Part shown: positions 9,872-19,034 of the stretch, piece after piece | Position numbering within the stretch: position 1 is the first letter of the stretch | Layout: every line of letters begins with the position of its first letter | From: Mesostigma viride | Taxonomy: Eukaryota; Streptophyta; Mesostigmatophyceae; Mesostigmatales; Mesostigmataceae | Reading direction: 5' to 3' | DNA length: 64,000 nucleotides | Assembly: GCA_009746045.1 (NCBI GenBank) | Contig: RPFO01000022.1 | Coordinates: forward strand, 3,336,678 to 3,400,677 | Made by a program: the position numbers and the translations under genes | The notes under the pieces: model-generated | What the model was told of the DNA's origin: nothing | The model's input: the letters and a program-made list of their open reading frames with translations, nothing else | Database searches by the model: none

Positions 9872-10849
9872 TCACATTCCTCCAATGCTGGGGCCCACCC
9901 CTCCCGACCGCGCCTTCCGTTGGCGATACTCGTGAAGTACCTGGCGACCCTGCTCACCAATTTCCTCGAGGATCTTCCCGGGGTTAGCGAGGTGATCCGC
10001 ATTGTATGCGAGCTGGTATTCGTTCACGCTGGTGCGCGTTTGAGCGAGGTCTACCCACGTCCCGGTGGGCCAGTACGACATGAATGCCGCCACGTATTGC
10101 GGGTGCGTGAACATGATTGTGCCCGCGTTCCAATCAATAACCCCACATCCATGCTCCGCAAAGAAACCTCCCGCCATGGTCAACACTACGACGCGCACCT
10201 GGAGAGCGTTGAAGCGAAAGCCCGGAGCCCTCACAAAGTTGGGCACAACCCAGTCGAGGAATGCCTCTCCCTCGCACCGAGCATACTTGGGACAGTCAAC
10301 CTTTCGAGGTTTACCATCTACCATGTATTTTGGCAGCTCCCGCTTGGGGCCGTATCGCGTACCAGAACCCTCTGGCGTCGATTCTAGGCAGTCCTGGGGT
10401 CGCGGGGCCGCCCTCCCTGGGTGCAAGTCGAAGCAGATTAGCTCGCGCATGGAGCCTCGCTCCACATACGCATGAGTTCCTGCCTCAAAGTGCAGCGGTT
10501 GCGGTCGATGATAGTTCGCGCTGTCGACGGCCACGAACGGCGATGGTGGGAGTTCAATGTAGACGGGAACACCCCGAAACTCGCGTAAGGGGCGTACTCG
10601 TTGTGGGCCGGGAAACGCGCTGACGTAAGCGCCCACCGTCCATGGCGCCGGTCGAGCCACCGCCCGTACGATCAAAGACCCCTGCGCGGGAGATATATAA
10701 AGCCCACCGCTGGTATCGGGCCACGCCTCTCTGGTATATGTGCGCGGGACGTCTCCACGCGGGCCAACCGCTCGGAGTAAGTTCGCGCTTCTCGGCGCGG
10801 ACTCTGGGAATCCGCGGAGACGCTGCCCGCCGACACCTCGTTCGTACAT
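9872..10849 (-). CDS. Gypsy-1 post-pol ORF, function unknown
   Basis: 325-residue frame between the chromodomain end and the 3' LTR. It contains a beta-rich region (VPVYIELPPSPF...FEAGTHAYVE), then FLDWVVPNFV, then the motif WNAGTIMFTHPQYVAAF, and ends in a Gln/Lys-rich helix. Matching motifs lie in the same position of Gypsy-2 and Gypsy-3a, so the protein belongs to the lineage and is not a captured passenger of one copy. No signal peptide, membrane segment, zinc site or known enzyme motif was recognised. The position recalls envelope or other extra ORFs of LTR elements, but nothing in the sequence argues for an envelope. Confidence 0.6.
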   Translation of the reverse strand: MYERGVGGQRLRGFPESAPRSANLLRAVGPRGDVPRTYTREAWPDTSGGLYISPAQGSLIVRAVARPAPWTVGAYVSAFPGPQRVRPLREFRGVPVYIELPPSPFVAVDSANYHRPQPLHFEAGTHAYVERGSMRELICFDLHPGRAAPRPQDCLESTPEGSGTRYGPKRELPKYMVDGKPRKVDCPKYARCEGEAFLDWVVPNFVRAPGFRFNALQVRVVVLTMAGGFFAEHGCGVIDWNAGTIMFTHPQYVAAFMSYWPTGTWVDLAQTRTSVNEYQLAYNADHLANPGKILEEIGEQGRQVLHEYRQRKARSGGVGPSIGGM

Positions 10850-11438
10850 GCACGACGTCTAACTTCTCGCTGGGCATCCGGTTCCACTTGGGGCCGTTTC
10901 TGGTTGCGCTCAATATCCTCGGAATCGAGCTTAGTCAGGTCGGTCGAGCCGCCCGTTCGCCGGGTCGGTCACGTCCCGACAAGAACCGTCATTCCGCCCG
11001 TTCCCTGGGTCCGAACGGTTCGCACGGCATCACCATCCCGTTGTTGGATCGGTGTCACCGCAGGTGTGACAGAACCGCCCGTTCGCCGAGTCGGCCCTGT
11101 TTGCACCTGGCGTTGGTCAGGAGTCTGAGGCTCCGCCAATGGCTGCGGGACGTTCATGTCCATGTCCATCCTCAAGTCAACGTTGTCAGCGAACAACGAT
11201 ATCTCTAGCTCCTCGCTCGCTGTCGGGCTGCTGTGGAAGCATCTGCGATCATCGCACACGCGACTTAAGGCGTGTGAGTGTGAAAAAGGGGTACACTTGA
11301 TACTATGCTCTTATACCCAATTACCACGATGGTGCGTACACATCGACGTGAACAACACAAGTGCCTTCGCGGCATCCTGGCTACACGTGATCAAGCCCGT
11401 TGTCATAGCGCCCCCACCACTACTACCTTCGCGGTAGC

Positions 11439-11833
11439 CTAGTGGAGGGCATGCTTGGCCTTATACTCGCGAAGCAAACGTTCACACCCTTCTAGCTCAT
11501 TCTCGGTTCGCCTTGAATCCTCGTAATCATGCTGAGCAAAACGCCACCGTACGCGATACTGTCGCTGCCTACCTCTCCCACGCTTGATGTCCCGGTGGTC
11601 CACGATCTCGGCCACCTCGTCTTCCTGTTCTCCAGTCTCGGGGTTGTACTCGACAGGTGCCGGCGGGTTGAGCCGACCTTGGATGGAGTTCTGGTGGTAT
11701 AATTTGAGCTGGTCTCGATGGAAGTTGGAGGAAGTGTTCCAGGAGCTCGGGATGTCCACCTTGAACATCACATCTCCAAACTTCTCCAGAACCTTGTGTG
11801 GCCCCAGGAACATAGGACGGAGCTTTGTCTTGA
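11439..11833 (-). CDS. Gypsy-1 integrase C-terminal end with chromodomain
   Basis: The frame reads FLGPHKVLEKFGDVMFKVDIP, the beta-barrel end of a Ty3/Gypsy integrase, then WNTSSNFHRDQLKLY, then a chromodomain-like segment: EVAEIVDHRDIKRG, QYRVRWRFA, ENELEGCERLLREY. Chromodomains in chromoviruses tether integration to chromatin marks. Upstream pol sequence of the same element lies across the nest from 47382 on. The canonical third aromatic of the methyl-lysine cage is not obvious, as in several chromovirus groups. Confidence 0.72.
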
Positions 11834-12046
11834 GCTCAAGTTACGTTAAATAGTGACGGAACCTTTTTGCCGCCTGAGGCAAATCGGTCCGTAACACTAT
11901 TTTGCCCGGAATAACCACTTCCGAGCACCCAAGTTAATTCGGCCGAATTAACTTGGGTGCTCGGAAGTGGTTATTCCGGGCAAAATAGTGTTACGGACCG
12001 ATTTGCCTCAGGCGGCAAAAAGGTTCCGTCACTATTTAACGTAACT

Positions 12047-12178
12047 AAAACCTGGCCTCGTGGAGGGGGGACGAAGAGCCCGAGACATCCGCCTAGGCCG
12101 CTGAGCACGCACCACTAAATGCGCCGGAGCTGCCTCAGTGAGGATTCGAACCCCTGACCTCCAAGGTGCACAGGTTTT
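12047..12178 (-). other. Spacer 1 of the palindrome array, tRNA-like box B, inverted
   Basis: Reverse complement of spacers 2 and 3. Box B (GGTTCGAATCC on the minus strand) lies at 12142-12152. Ends are AAAACC...GGTTTT. Confidence 0.7.
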
Positions 12179-12385
12179 AGTTACGTTAAATAGTGACGGA
12201 ACCTTTTGCCGCCTGAGGCAAATCGGTCCGTAACACTATTTTGCCCGGAATAACCACTTCCGAGCACCCAAGTTAATTCGGCCGAATTAACTTGGGTGCT
12301 CGGAAGTGGTTATTCCGGGCAAAATAGTGTTACGGACCGATTTGCCTCAGGCGGCAAAAAGGTTCCGTCACTATTTAACGTAACT

Positions 12386-12516
12386 AAAACCCGTGCACCT
12401 TGGAGGTCAGGGGTTCGAATCCTCACTGAGGCAGCTCCGGCGCATTTAGTGGTGCGTGCTCAGCGGCCTAGGCGGATGTCTCGGGCTCTTCGTCCCCCTC
12501 CACGAGGCCAGGTTTT
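12386..12516 (+). other. Spacer 2 of the palindrome array, tRNA 3'-half-like
   Basis: CTTGGAGGTCAGG resembles a tRNA variable loop and T stem. It is followed by GGTTCGAATCC (12412-12422, an ideal RNA polymerase III box B) and CTCACTGAGGCA, like an acceptor strand. No matching 5' half, anticodon arm or clear box A was found, so this is a tRNA-derived piece and not a tRNA gene. Confidence 0.65.
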
Positions 12517-12723
12517 AGTTACGTTAAATAGTGACGGAACCTTTTGCCGCCTGAGGCAAATCGGTCCGTAACACTATTTTGCCCGGAATAACCACTTCCG
12601 AGCACCCAAGTTAATTCGGCCGAATTAACTTGGGTGCTCGGAAGTGGTTATTCCGGGCAAAATAGTGTTACGGACCGATTTGCCTCAGGCGGCAAAAAGG
12701 TTCCGTCACTATTTAACGTAACT

Positions 12724-12855
12724 AAAACCTGTGCACCTTGGAGGTCAGGGGTTCGAATCCTCACTGAGGCAGCTCCGGCGCATTTAGTGGTGCGTGCTCA
12801 GCGGCCTAGGCGGATGTCTCGGGCTCTTCGTCCCCCCTCCACGAGGCCAGGTTTT
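12724..12855 (+). other. Spacer 3 of the palindrome array, tRNA 3'-half-like
   Basis: Almost identical to spacer 2 and in the same orientation; box B at 12750-12760. Confidence 0.65.
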
Positions 12856-13073
12856 AGTTACGTTAAATAGTGACGGAACCTTTTTGCCGCCTGAGGCAAA
12901 TCGGTCCGTAACACTATTTTGCCCGGAATAACCACTTCCGAGCACCCAAGTTAATTCGGCCGAATTAACTTGGGTGCTCGGAAGTGGTTATTCCGGGCAA
13001 AATAGTGTTACGGACCGATTTGCCTCAGGCGGCAAAAAGGTTCCGTCACTATTTAACGTAACTGCTCACCCTC

Positions 13074-13350
13074 AGTTATACTGTGTAGTTCTACTCAGTA
13101 CCATAAATCCTAGTGTGGACGCCGCGCCGTCAGCATCTTTGCTGCGTCGGAATCTTGTGAATGGCATCTAGCGTCGCGCCGAGGAATCTCGGACTATGTT
13201 AAGCAAGTCCAATGCACGATGATAAGTTAATGAGAAATAAATGCAACGTGACGGCGGACGAGGTAGCCGCCTGCGTGTTCCTCTGCGTAGCACCAAAGCA
13301 CCTGCCTCGGCGACGAAGAGCGTTGATATCCAAAACACATTATTGCAACT
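13074..13350 (+). repeat. Copia1 unit A 5' LTR
   Basis: 277 bp, starting AGTTATACTG and ending GCAACT. It differs from the middle LTR by about one base and a 3-bp indel by eye. The ends are AGTT...AACT, not TG...CA, and are fixed by the flanking duplication CCCTC. Confidence 0.75.
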
Positions 13351-13476
13351 TGTACTCAAGAAAGAACATTTTCAAAAATGTTCCGGACGGGCCTGACAAC
13401 GCCGTCGTCCAAAATCAAACACAAAATCAAGCTGCCGAATCTCGGAGCCCTGGGCTCGAAGGGCGTGGGCACACTC

Positions 13477-13616
13477 AGTTAGGAAATGGGAATGAACGAC
13501 GTGGTATATTGCTTGAGAACACTGTGTGCTGAGAGCAATGAATTGCTTGGTTCATTAGAAAATAGGTTTACCCTTTATCAACGTTCCTCTCACTGGCTGC
13601 GCCGCCAGTGACCGTT
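13477..13616 (-). repeat. Copia2-outer 3' LTR piece
   Basis: Matches the corresponding end of the full LTR at 26915-27397. Its outer edge AGTTAG abuts the TSD CACTC. Confidence 0.75.
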
Positions 13617-14015
13617 TTTTAAAGTTGATTAGGGGTACAAAAGAGACATGGCTGGTTGAGCCAGGTTGGTTACAGCTGGCTGTTCTGTCTGGCCAGGTGT
13701 TAGATTGCACATTAAATAAGGTGTACACAGCTGGCTGGTTTGGCCAGTTATTGGAGCACACATTAAGTAAGTGTATACAAAGCTTGTGTCCTCAAGCTGC
13801 AAATGGATACAAATCTGACCTAGCCAGCACTCACACCCCACAACGAATGTGTTGAATTTTATGGCGCCCAGCAGCTATCGCTGTGGTAGGGGGGTGTGGT
13901 GGTTGTGTACTGAGCTATGGCCAGTCATTTATTCAAACACTGACACGGATACCATATGGATTCATGTTCTCAAAGAGTAGCTGGTATTGTGGGCCAGCTG
14001 CATCCCTCAGCTTGG

Positions 14016-15905
14016 TTATAAGGCATCTGCTGGGGTTTCTTCATCTTCCACATGATGCCAGCTGGAGAAGTAGGTTGCCTCCTGTTTGAGGATCACCCAA
14101 TCCAGGTCAGTGTGGACAGCAGTAGAAACAGATTTCTTGGTTAGAAAACTGATCACAGAATAGCTGTCAGTATAGAGATGTGAGATGACATTGCATGTGC
14201 TGCCTGCCTGGGTTTGTAGCCAGGTGAGCATGTGCTGCAGGGAACGAGCATGCAATGCAGCAGACACCACAGCACGACATTCAGCTGAGTTGCTGCTGCC
14301 AGGTTTTCTGCGGTGTAGCCTGCTGTACCAGGAAGTGAGGGACATGTAATCTGACCTGTTGGTGAGAAAAAACAGCCCTGATTCCCGTGCCCCCATCTGA
14401 TTGATTGTTCTGCTCTCCATGGAGCTGTCCATGACACTGTGTATGTGGATGTCTTCCATCAGATTCAGGCCATGGAGGATGAGGGGGGGGCAGTCATGGA
14501 TCAACTTCCTGATGTGACTGCATTTTATTTTGACTAGAACATCATGGGTGACCCTGCTGATGACAGCTAGGGGGGCCCCACAGATGGCTGACCACCACCC
14601 CAGTTTGCCCTGAACAGTGGCACACATGTGTAAGGGGAGGCAGGTGTGATGCAGCAGATCTAGACAATCTTGAATATATTCTGCAGGAGGAGAGAGAGAG
14701 CAGACCCATTGATCTGGCTGCCTGTGCAGCTGCAACATGATGCCACAGAACTGGATGGGGGTTGTGCTCAATTCCACCTGTTTGCCAATCTCATATGATT
14801 CCTGGACCTGCTGAATAAAGGTTTCCACCTCAGCTCTAGGCCCACAAATGAGTTGGTCATCTCCATGCCACACAAAGAACAGCAGTCCAGAGGGGGTGGG
14901 TACAACAAAAAAGCATGGGTCCAGGTCATCATACGTGGCCTTGAGCTTTTTGAATACTTCCTCTGCTGAGTCTCTGAAAATTTTTGGGGCACTGACAAGC
15001 CCTTCCACCCCAATGTTGATGATAAGGTGGGGCTCATCAATGTAAGGTTTCCACACAGCTGGGGTGTCTACCACGTACACCTTCCCTTTCCACACAGATT
15101 CAGCCTTTTCTGGGTCCCCCCTGAGGAAGGCCCTTTTAATGTCAGTGGCTTTGCAGACATAGTCTTGACCTGCATTGAGGTTGTGGAGGAATAGGGAGAG
15201 CATGATCCTGAGTGAGGTTTGTTGCAGCCCAGGTGTGTAGGTTTCCCCTTTTGGCAGTGTGGAGGTCCCCTTTAATTCTGTGACACATGGTCTGGCATGG
15301 AAAATTGGGGAGCCCACTTTTTGTGGTTTTTGTTTGAGAACAAATTTTAATCTGAGCTTTTTGGCTCCCTCTGGCACGTCCCATGAAGGGGTGACAGGAG
15401 GTTTGTATTGAGGGTTTTTGGGGTTGGGCAGGACCCATTCCTGCCTGGCTTGGTGGACAATGGCCATCAGCCACTTGGTAAACCCTTTTTGTGTTTTGCA
15501 TTCTTGTATGACGTGGGAGATTTGGTGGGGTGAGTGCATGGCTATGTCCCACTTACCCAGCCCAAAGGCTGAGGGATGGAGGAACTGGCTGTGCACTAAC
15601 TTGTCCAAATCAGGGATCTCCCCTGGTGCATACTGAGTGTTGACTGCCTTGATGACAGCATCCATACCAGGGACAATACTGGAGAGAGGGATTTTAAAGT
15701 GGTCCAGAGGAACTGCACCCACCCCTGTGACACTGAGCTCATTAGCTGAGATAAGCACCCCAGGATATAAGGATACAAAAGGTTCCCCCAACAAGGTGTT
15801 ACCAGAGTACCCCTCCACCACCTGGAAGGGTGTCTGAATACCAAGTATAGGGAGCATCACTTGTCCCACTACATCCAGTGAGCTTTGGCCTGAGAAATCC
15901 TGCAC
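14016..15905 (-). CDS. Copia2-outer pol: protease end, reverse transcriptase, RNase H
   Basis: 629-residue frame. It opens in the protease C-terminal half (VVGQVMLPILGIQTPF, then NTLLGEPF, the retropepsin LLG box). Next come Copia-type reverse transcriptase motifs (ATDIKRAFLRGDP; VEGLVSAPKIF in place of LYGLKQAPR; FFVWHGDDQLI as the catalytic box) and RNase H motifs (SVMDSSMES, SNSAECRAVV, LYTDSYSVISFL, PADAL). The nested Copia2-inner was inserted directly upstream at 15930. This copy and the inner one are nearly identical here. Function: copying of element RNA into DNA within the virus-like particle. Confidence 0.8.
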   Translation of the reverse strand: MQDFSGQSSLDVVGQVMLPILGIQTPFQVVEGYSGNTLLGEPFVSLYPGVLISANELSVTGVGAVPLDHFKIPLSSIVPGMDAVIKAVNTQYAPGEIPDLDKLVHSQFLHPSAFGLGKWDIAMHSPHQISHVIQECKTQKGFTKWLMAIVHQARQEWVLPNPKNPQYKPPVTPSWDVPEGAKKLRLKFVLKQKPQKVGSPIFHARPCVTELKGTSTLPKGETYTPGLQQTSLRIMLSLFLHNLNAGQDYVCKATDIKRAFLRGDPEKAESVWKGKVYVVDTPAVWKPYIDEPHLIINIGVEGLVSAPKIFRDSAEEVFKKLKATYDDLDPCFFVVPTPSGLLFFVWHGDDQLICGPRAEVETFIQQVQESYEIGKQVELSTTPIQFCGIMLQLHRQPDQWVCSLSPPAEYIQDCLDLLHHTCLPLHMCATVQGKLGWWSAICGAPLAVISRVTHDVLVKIKCSHIRKLIHDCPPLILHGLNLMEDIHIHSVMDSSMESRTINQMGARESGLFFLTNRSDYMSLTSWYSRLHRRKPGSSNSAECRAVVSAALHARSLQHMLTWLQTQAGSTCNVISHLYTDSYSVISFLTKKSVSTAVHTDLDWVILKQEATYFSSWHHVEDEETPADAL

Positions 15906-15930
15906 CCGTGCCCAAAATGAAGGTGCAATC

Positions 15931-16406
15931 AGTTAGAATGCGGTGGGATATATTGCTTGAGAACACTGAAGGCTGTGAGCAATGAATTGCTTGGTTCATT
16001 AGAAAATAGGTTTACCCTTTATCAACGTTCCTCTCACCGGCTGCGCCGCCAGTGACCGTTGGGTGCAGACCGTTGGCCCGAGGCCACACGATGACAGGTA
16101 GCAGTCTAGTCACTGCATCGTGCGATCACAAATCAATGCACGCTGCAGTACGGTCCCTATCTAGGATACTCTAGTACCGTCCAATGACAGGACACTTAGA
16201 CGTATACTGGGTACTGACATCTGTCACGTACCTCAGTACCCAAAGTACCTATCTAGGGAAACGTATGCGACTCGACTAGCATTCCTATCTGCATAGCCCA
16301 CGTGGTATTTATATTCACATACCAACGTAGGTTTACAAGGCTTATTCATACGTTGTATTCACAATGCCTTTGAGACTTAGTCTACAGCAAAGCATGGAGA
16401 CTAACT
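15931..16406 (-). repeat. Copia2-inner 3' LTR
   Basis: 476 bp with AGTTAG...CTAACT ends. Includes the TATTTATA segment discussed for the 5' LTR. Confidence 0.85.
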
Positions 16407-16780
16407 CCAGTATTGTTTTATTATTTATTTCTTAATGCAGGTCTGCACCCCCAACATTATTGTTATTGTTTTTAAGTTGATTAGGGGTACAAAAGAGACA
16501 TGGCTGGTTGAGCCAGGTTGGTTACAGCTGGCTGTTCTGGCCAGGTGTTATATTGCACATTAAATAAGGTGTACACAGCTGGCTGGTTTGGCCAGTTACT
16601 GAAGCACACATTAAGTAAATGGATACAAAGCTTGTGTCCTCAAGCTGCAAATGGATACAAATCTGACCTAGCCAGCACTCACACCCCACAACGAATGTGT
16701 TGAATTTTATGGCGCCCAGCAGCTATCGCTGTGGTAAGGGGGTGTGGTGGTTGTGTACTGTGCTATGGCCAGTCATTTAT

Positions 16781-17305
16781 TCAAACACTGACTCTGATAT
16801 CATAGGGGTTCATGTTCTGAAAGAGGAGCTGGTACTGTTGGCCAGCAGCATCCCGCAGCTTCGTGAGAGCGTCTGCTGGGTTGTCCTCATCATCCACATG
16901 AGTCCAGCTGGAAAAATAGGTGGCCTCCTGTTTGAGGATCACCCAATCCAAGTCAGTGTGGACAGCAGCAGAGACAGATTTCTTGGTTAGAAAACTGATC
17001 ACAGATTGGCTGTCAGTATAGAGATGTGAGATGACATTGCATGTGCTGCCTGCCTGGGTTTGTAGCCAGGTGAGCATGTGCTGCAGGGAACGAGCATGCA
17101 ATGCAGCAGACACCACAGCACGACATTCAGCTGAGTTGCTGCTGCCAGGTTTTCTGCGGTGTAGCCTGCTGTACCAGGAAGTGAGGGACATGTAATCTGA
17201 CCTGTTGGTGAGAAAAAACAGCCCTGATTCCCGTGCCCCCATCTGATTGATTGTTCTGCTCTCCATGGAGCTGTCCATGACACATTGGATGTGGATGTCT
17301 TCCAT
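16781..17305 (-). CDS. Copia2-inner RNase H end of pol
   Basis: 174-residue frame with the RNase H order of Copia elements: VMDSSMES (first Asp), a STEAEY-like SNSAECRAVV, LYTDSQSVISFL (second Asp), and DNPADALTKL, the typical pol end. It lies downstream of the reverse transcriptase frame 17505-19034 of the same copy. Degrades the RNA strand of the hybrid during reverse transcription. Confidence 0.7.
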   Translation of the reverse strand: MEDIHIQCVMDSSMESRTINQMGARESGLFFLTNRSDYMSLTSWYSRLHRRKPGSSNSAECRAVVSAALHARSLQHMLTWLQTQAGSTCNVISHLYTDSQSVISFLTKKSVSAAVHTDLDWVILKQEATYFSSWTHVDDEDNPADALTKLRDAAGQQYQLLFQNMNPYDIRVSV

Positions 17306-17504
17306 CAGATTCAGGCCATGGAGGATGAGGGGGGGCAGTCATTGACCAACTTCCTGATGTGACTGCATTTGATCTTGACTAGAACATCATGGGTGACCCT
17401 GCTGATGACAGCTAAGGGAGCCCCACAGATGGCTGACCACCACCCCAGTTTGCCCTGAACAGTGGCACACATATGTAAGGGGAGGTAGTTGTCCTGCAGC
17501 AGAT

Positions 17505-19034
17505 CTAGACAATCTTGGATATATTCTGCAGGAGGGGAGAGAGAGCAGACCCATGATCTGGCTGCCTATGCAGCTGCAACATGATGCCACAGAACTGGAT
17601 GGGGGTTGTGCTCAATTCCACCTGTTTGCCAATCTCATATGATTCCTGGACCTGCTGAATAAAGGTTTCCACCTCAGCTCTAGGCCCACAAATGAGTTGG
17701 TCATCTCCATGCCACACAAAGAACAGCAGTCCAGAGGGGGTGGGTACAACAAAAAAGCATGGGTCCAGGTCATCATACGTGGCCTTGAGCTTTTTGAATA
17801 CTTCCTCTGCTGAGTCTCTGAAAATTTTTGGGGCACTGACAAGCCCTTCCACCCCAATGTTGATGATAAGGTGGGGCTCATCAATATAAGGTTTCCACAC
17901 AGCTGGGGTGTCTACCACGTACACCTTCCCTTTCCACACAGATTCAGCCTTTTCTGGGTCCCCCCTGAGGAAGGCCCTTTTAATATCAGTGGCTTTGCAG
18001 ACATAGTCTTGGCCTGCATTGAGGTTGTGGAGGAAGAGGGAGAGCATGATCCTGAGTGAGGTTTGTTGCAGCCCAGGTGTGTATGTTTCCCCTTTTGGCA
18101 GTGTGGATGTCCCCTTTAATTCTGTGACACATGGTCTGGCATGGAAGATTGGGGAGCCCACTTTTTGTGGTTTTTGTTTGAGAACAAATTTTAATCTGAG
18201 CTTTTTGGCTCCCTCTGGCACGTCCCATGAAGGGGTGACAGGCGGTTTGTATTGAGGGTTTTTGGGGTTGGGCAGGACCCATTCCTGCCTGGCTTGGTGG
18301 ACAATGGCCATCAGCCACTTGGTAAACCCTTTTTGTGTTTTGCATTCTTGTATGACGTGGGAGATTTGGTGGGGTGAGTGCATGGCTATGTCCCACTTAC
18401 CCAGCCCAAAGGCTGAGGGATGGAGGAACTGGCTGTGCACTAACTTGTCCAGATCAGGGATCTCCCCTGGTGCATACTGAGTGTTGACTGCCTTGATGAC
18501 AGCATCCATACCAGGGACAATACTGGAGAGAGGGATTTTAAAGTGGTCCAGAGGAACTGCACCCACCCCTGTGACACTGAGCTCATTAGCTGAGATAAGC
18601 ACCCCAGGATAGGATACAAAAGGTTCCCCCAACAAGGTGTTACCAGAGTACCCCTCCACCACCTGGAAGGGTGTCTGAATACCAAGTATAGGGAGCATCA
18701 CTTGTCCCACTACATCCAGTGAGCTTTGGCCTGAGAAATCCTGCACCCGTGCCCAAAATGAAGGTGCAATCTCAAGACCAGGGATGGCTTGTGCACTGAT
18801 CACACTGACCTGTGCCTGAGTGTCTATTGCCAGGGTCCAGGGGTCCTGACTAGTGCACACAGCTGAGACTTTTGCCAACCCTGCGGCCACAGCAGCTTGT
18901 TGCTTATGTGACCTGTGTAATGCTTGCAAGGCGACTGCCAATCTTGACCTCAGAGCGGGAGGTTGGCAGACAATTTGGTGCCTTGGGGCTGAGCTAATGC
19001 TTCCAACCCAGCTACCTCGTGCCTGGTTAAGCAA
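17505..19034 (-). CDS. Copia2-inner protease and reverse transcriptase
   Basis: 509 residues. Residues ~69-76 read AIDTQAQV in the place of the retropepsin DTGA box. About 65 residues later comes TLLGEPF, the second retropepsin signature (hydrophobic-LG-x-x-F). Reverse transcriptase motifs follow: KFVLKQK, ATDIKRAFLRGDP (~330), GVEGLVSAPKIF, and WHGDDQLICGP (~440). The frame starts in the region that follows the integrase end (19027-20781) with an 8-base overlap, so the protease lies between integrase and reverse transcriptase. In Ty1/copia elements the protease normally precedes integrase. Confidence 0.78.
   Translation of the reverse strand: MLNQARGSWVGSISSAPRHQIVCQPPALRSRLAVALQALHRSHKQQAAVAAGLAKVSAVCTSQDPWTLAIDTQAQVSVISAQAIPGLEIAPSFWARVQDFSGQSSLDVVGQVMLPILGIQTPFQVVEGYSGNTLLGEPFVSYPGVLISANELSVTGVGAVPLDHFKIPLSSIVPGMDAVIKAVNTQYAPGEIPDLDKLVHSQFLHPSAFGLGKWDIAMHSPHQISHVIQECKTQKGFTKWLMAIVHQARQEWVLPNPKNPQYKPPVTPSWDVPEGAKKLRLKFVLKQKPQKVGSPIFHARPCVTELKGTSTLPKGETYTPGLQQTSLRIMLSLFLHNLNAGQDYVCKATDIKRAFLRGDPEKAESVWKGKVYVVDTPAVWKPYIDEPHLIINIGVEGLVSAPKIFRDSAEEVFKKLKATYDDLDPCFFVVPTPSGLLFFVWHGDDQLICGPRAEVETFIQQVQESYEIGKQVELSTTPIQFCGIMLQLHRQPDHGSALSPLLQNISKIV

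Larger units (their letters stand above)
11839..13063. mobile_element. Composite of four ~208-bp palindromes and three tRNA-like spacers
   Basis: Palindromes at 11839-12046, 12179-12385, 12517-12723 and 12856-13063 are nearly identical and close to perfect inverted repeats of ~104 bp about a central GGCC. They begin AGTTACG and end CGTAACT. Spacers of 131-132 bp separate them; the first spacer is inverted relative to the other two. The whole array is flanked by an exact 5-bp duplication GCTCA (11834-11838 and 13064-13068) inside the Gypsy-1 integrase region, so it was integrated as a unit. Layout (terminal repeat, short insert, terminal repeat, repeated) resembles tandem TRIM elements, but palindromic terminal repeats are not typical of those. 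No coding capacity. Confidence 0.85.

Noticed and set aside
9872-10849. Envelope protein of Gypsy-1
   Set aside because: The position fits, but no signal peptide, transmembrane helix, furin site or Cys pattern is visible.
12386-12516. Complete tRNA gene in the palindrome spacers
   Set aside because: Only a T-arm with box B and an acceptor-like end are present; no anticodon arm, D arm or matching 5' strand could be placed.
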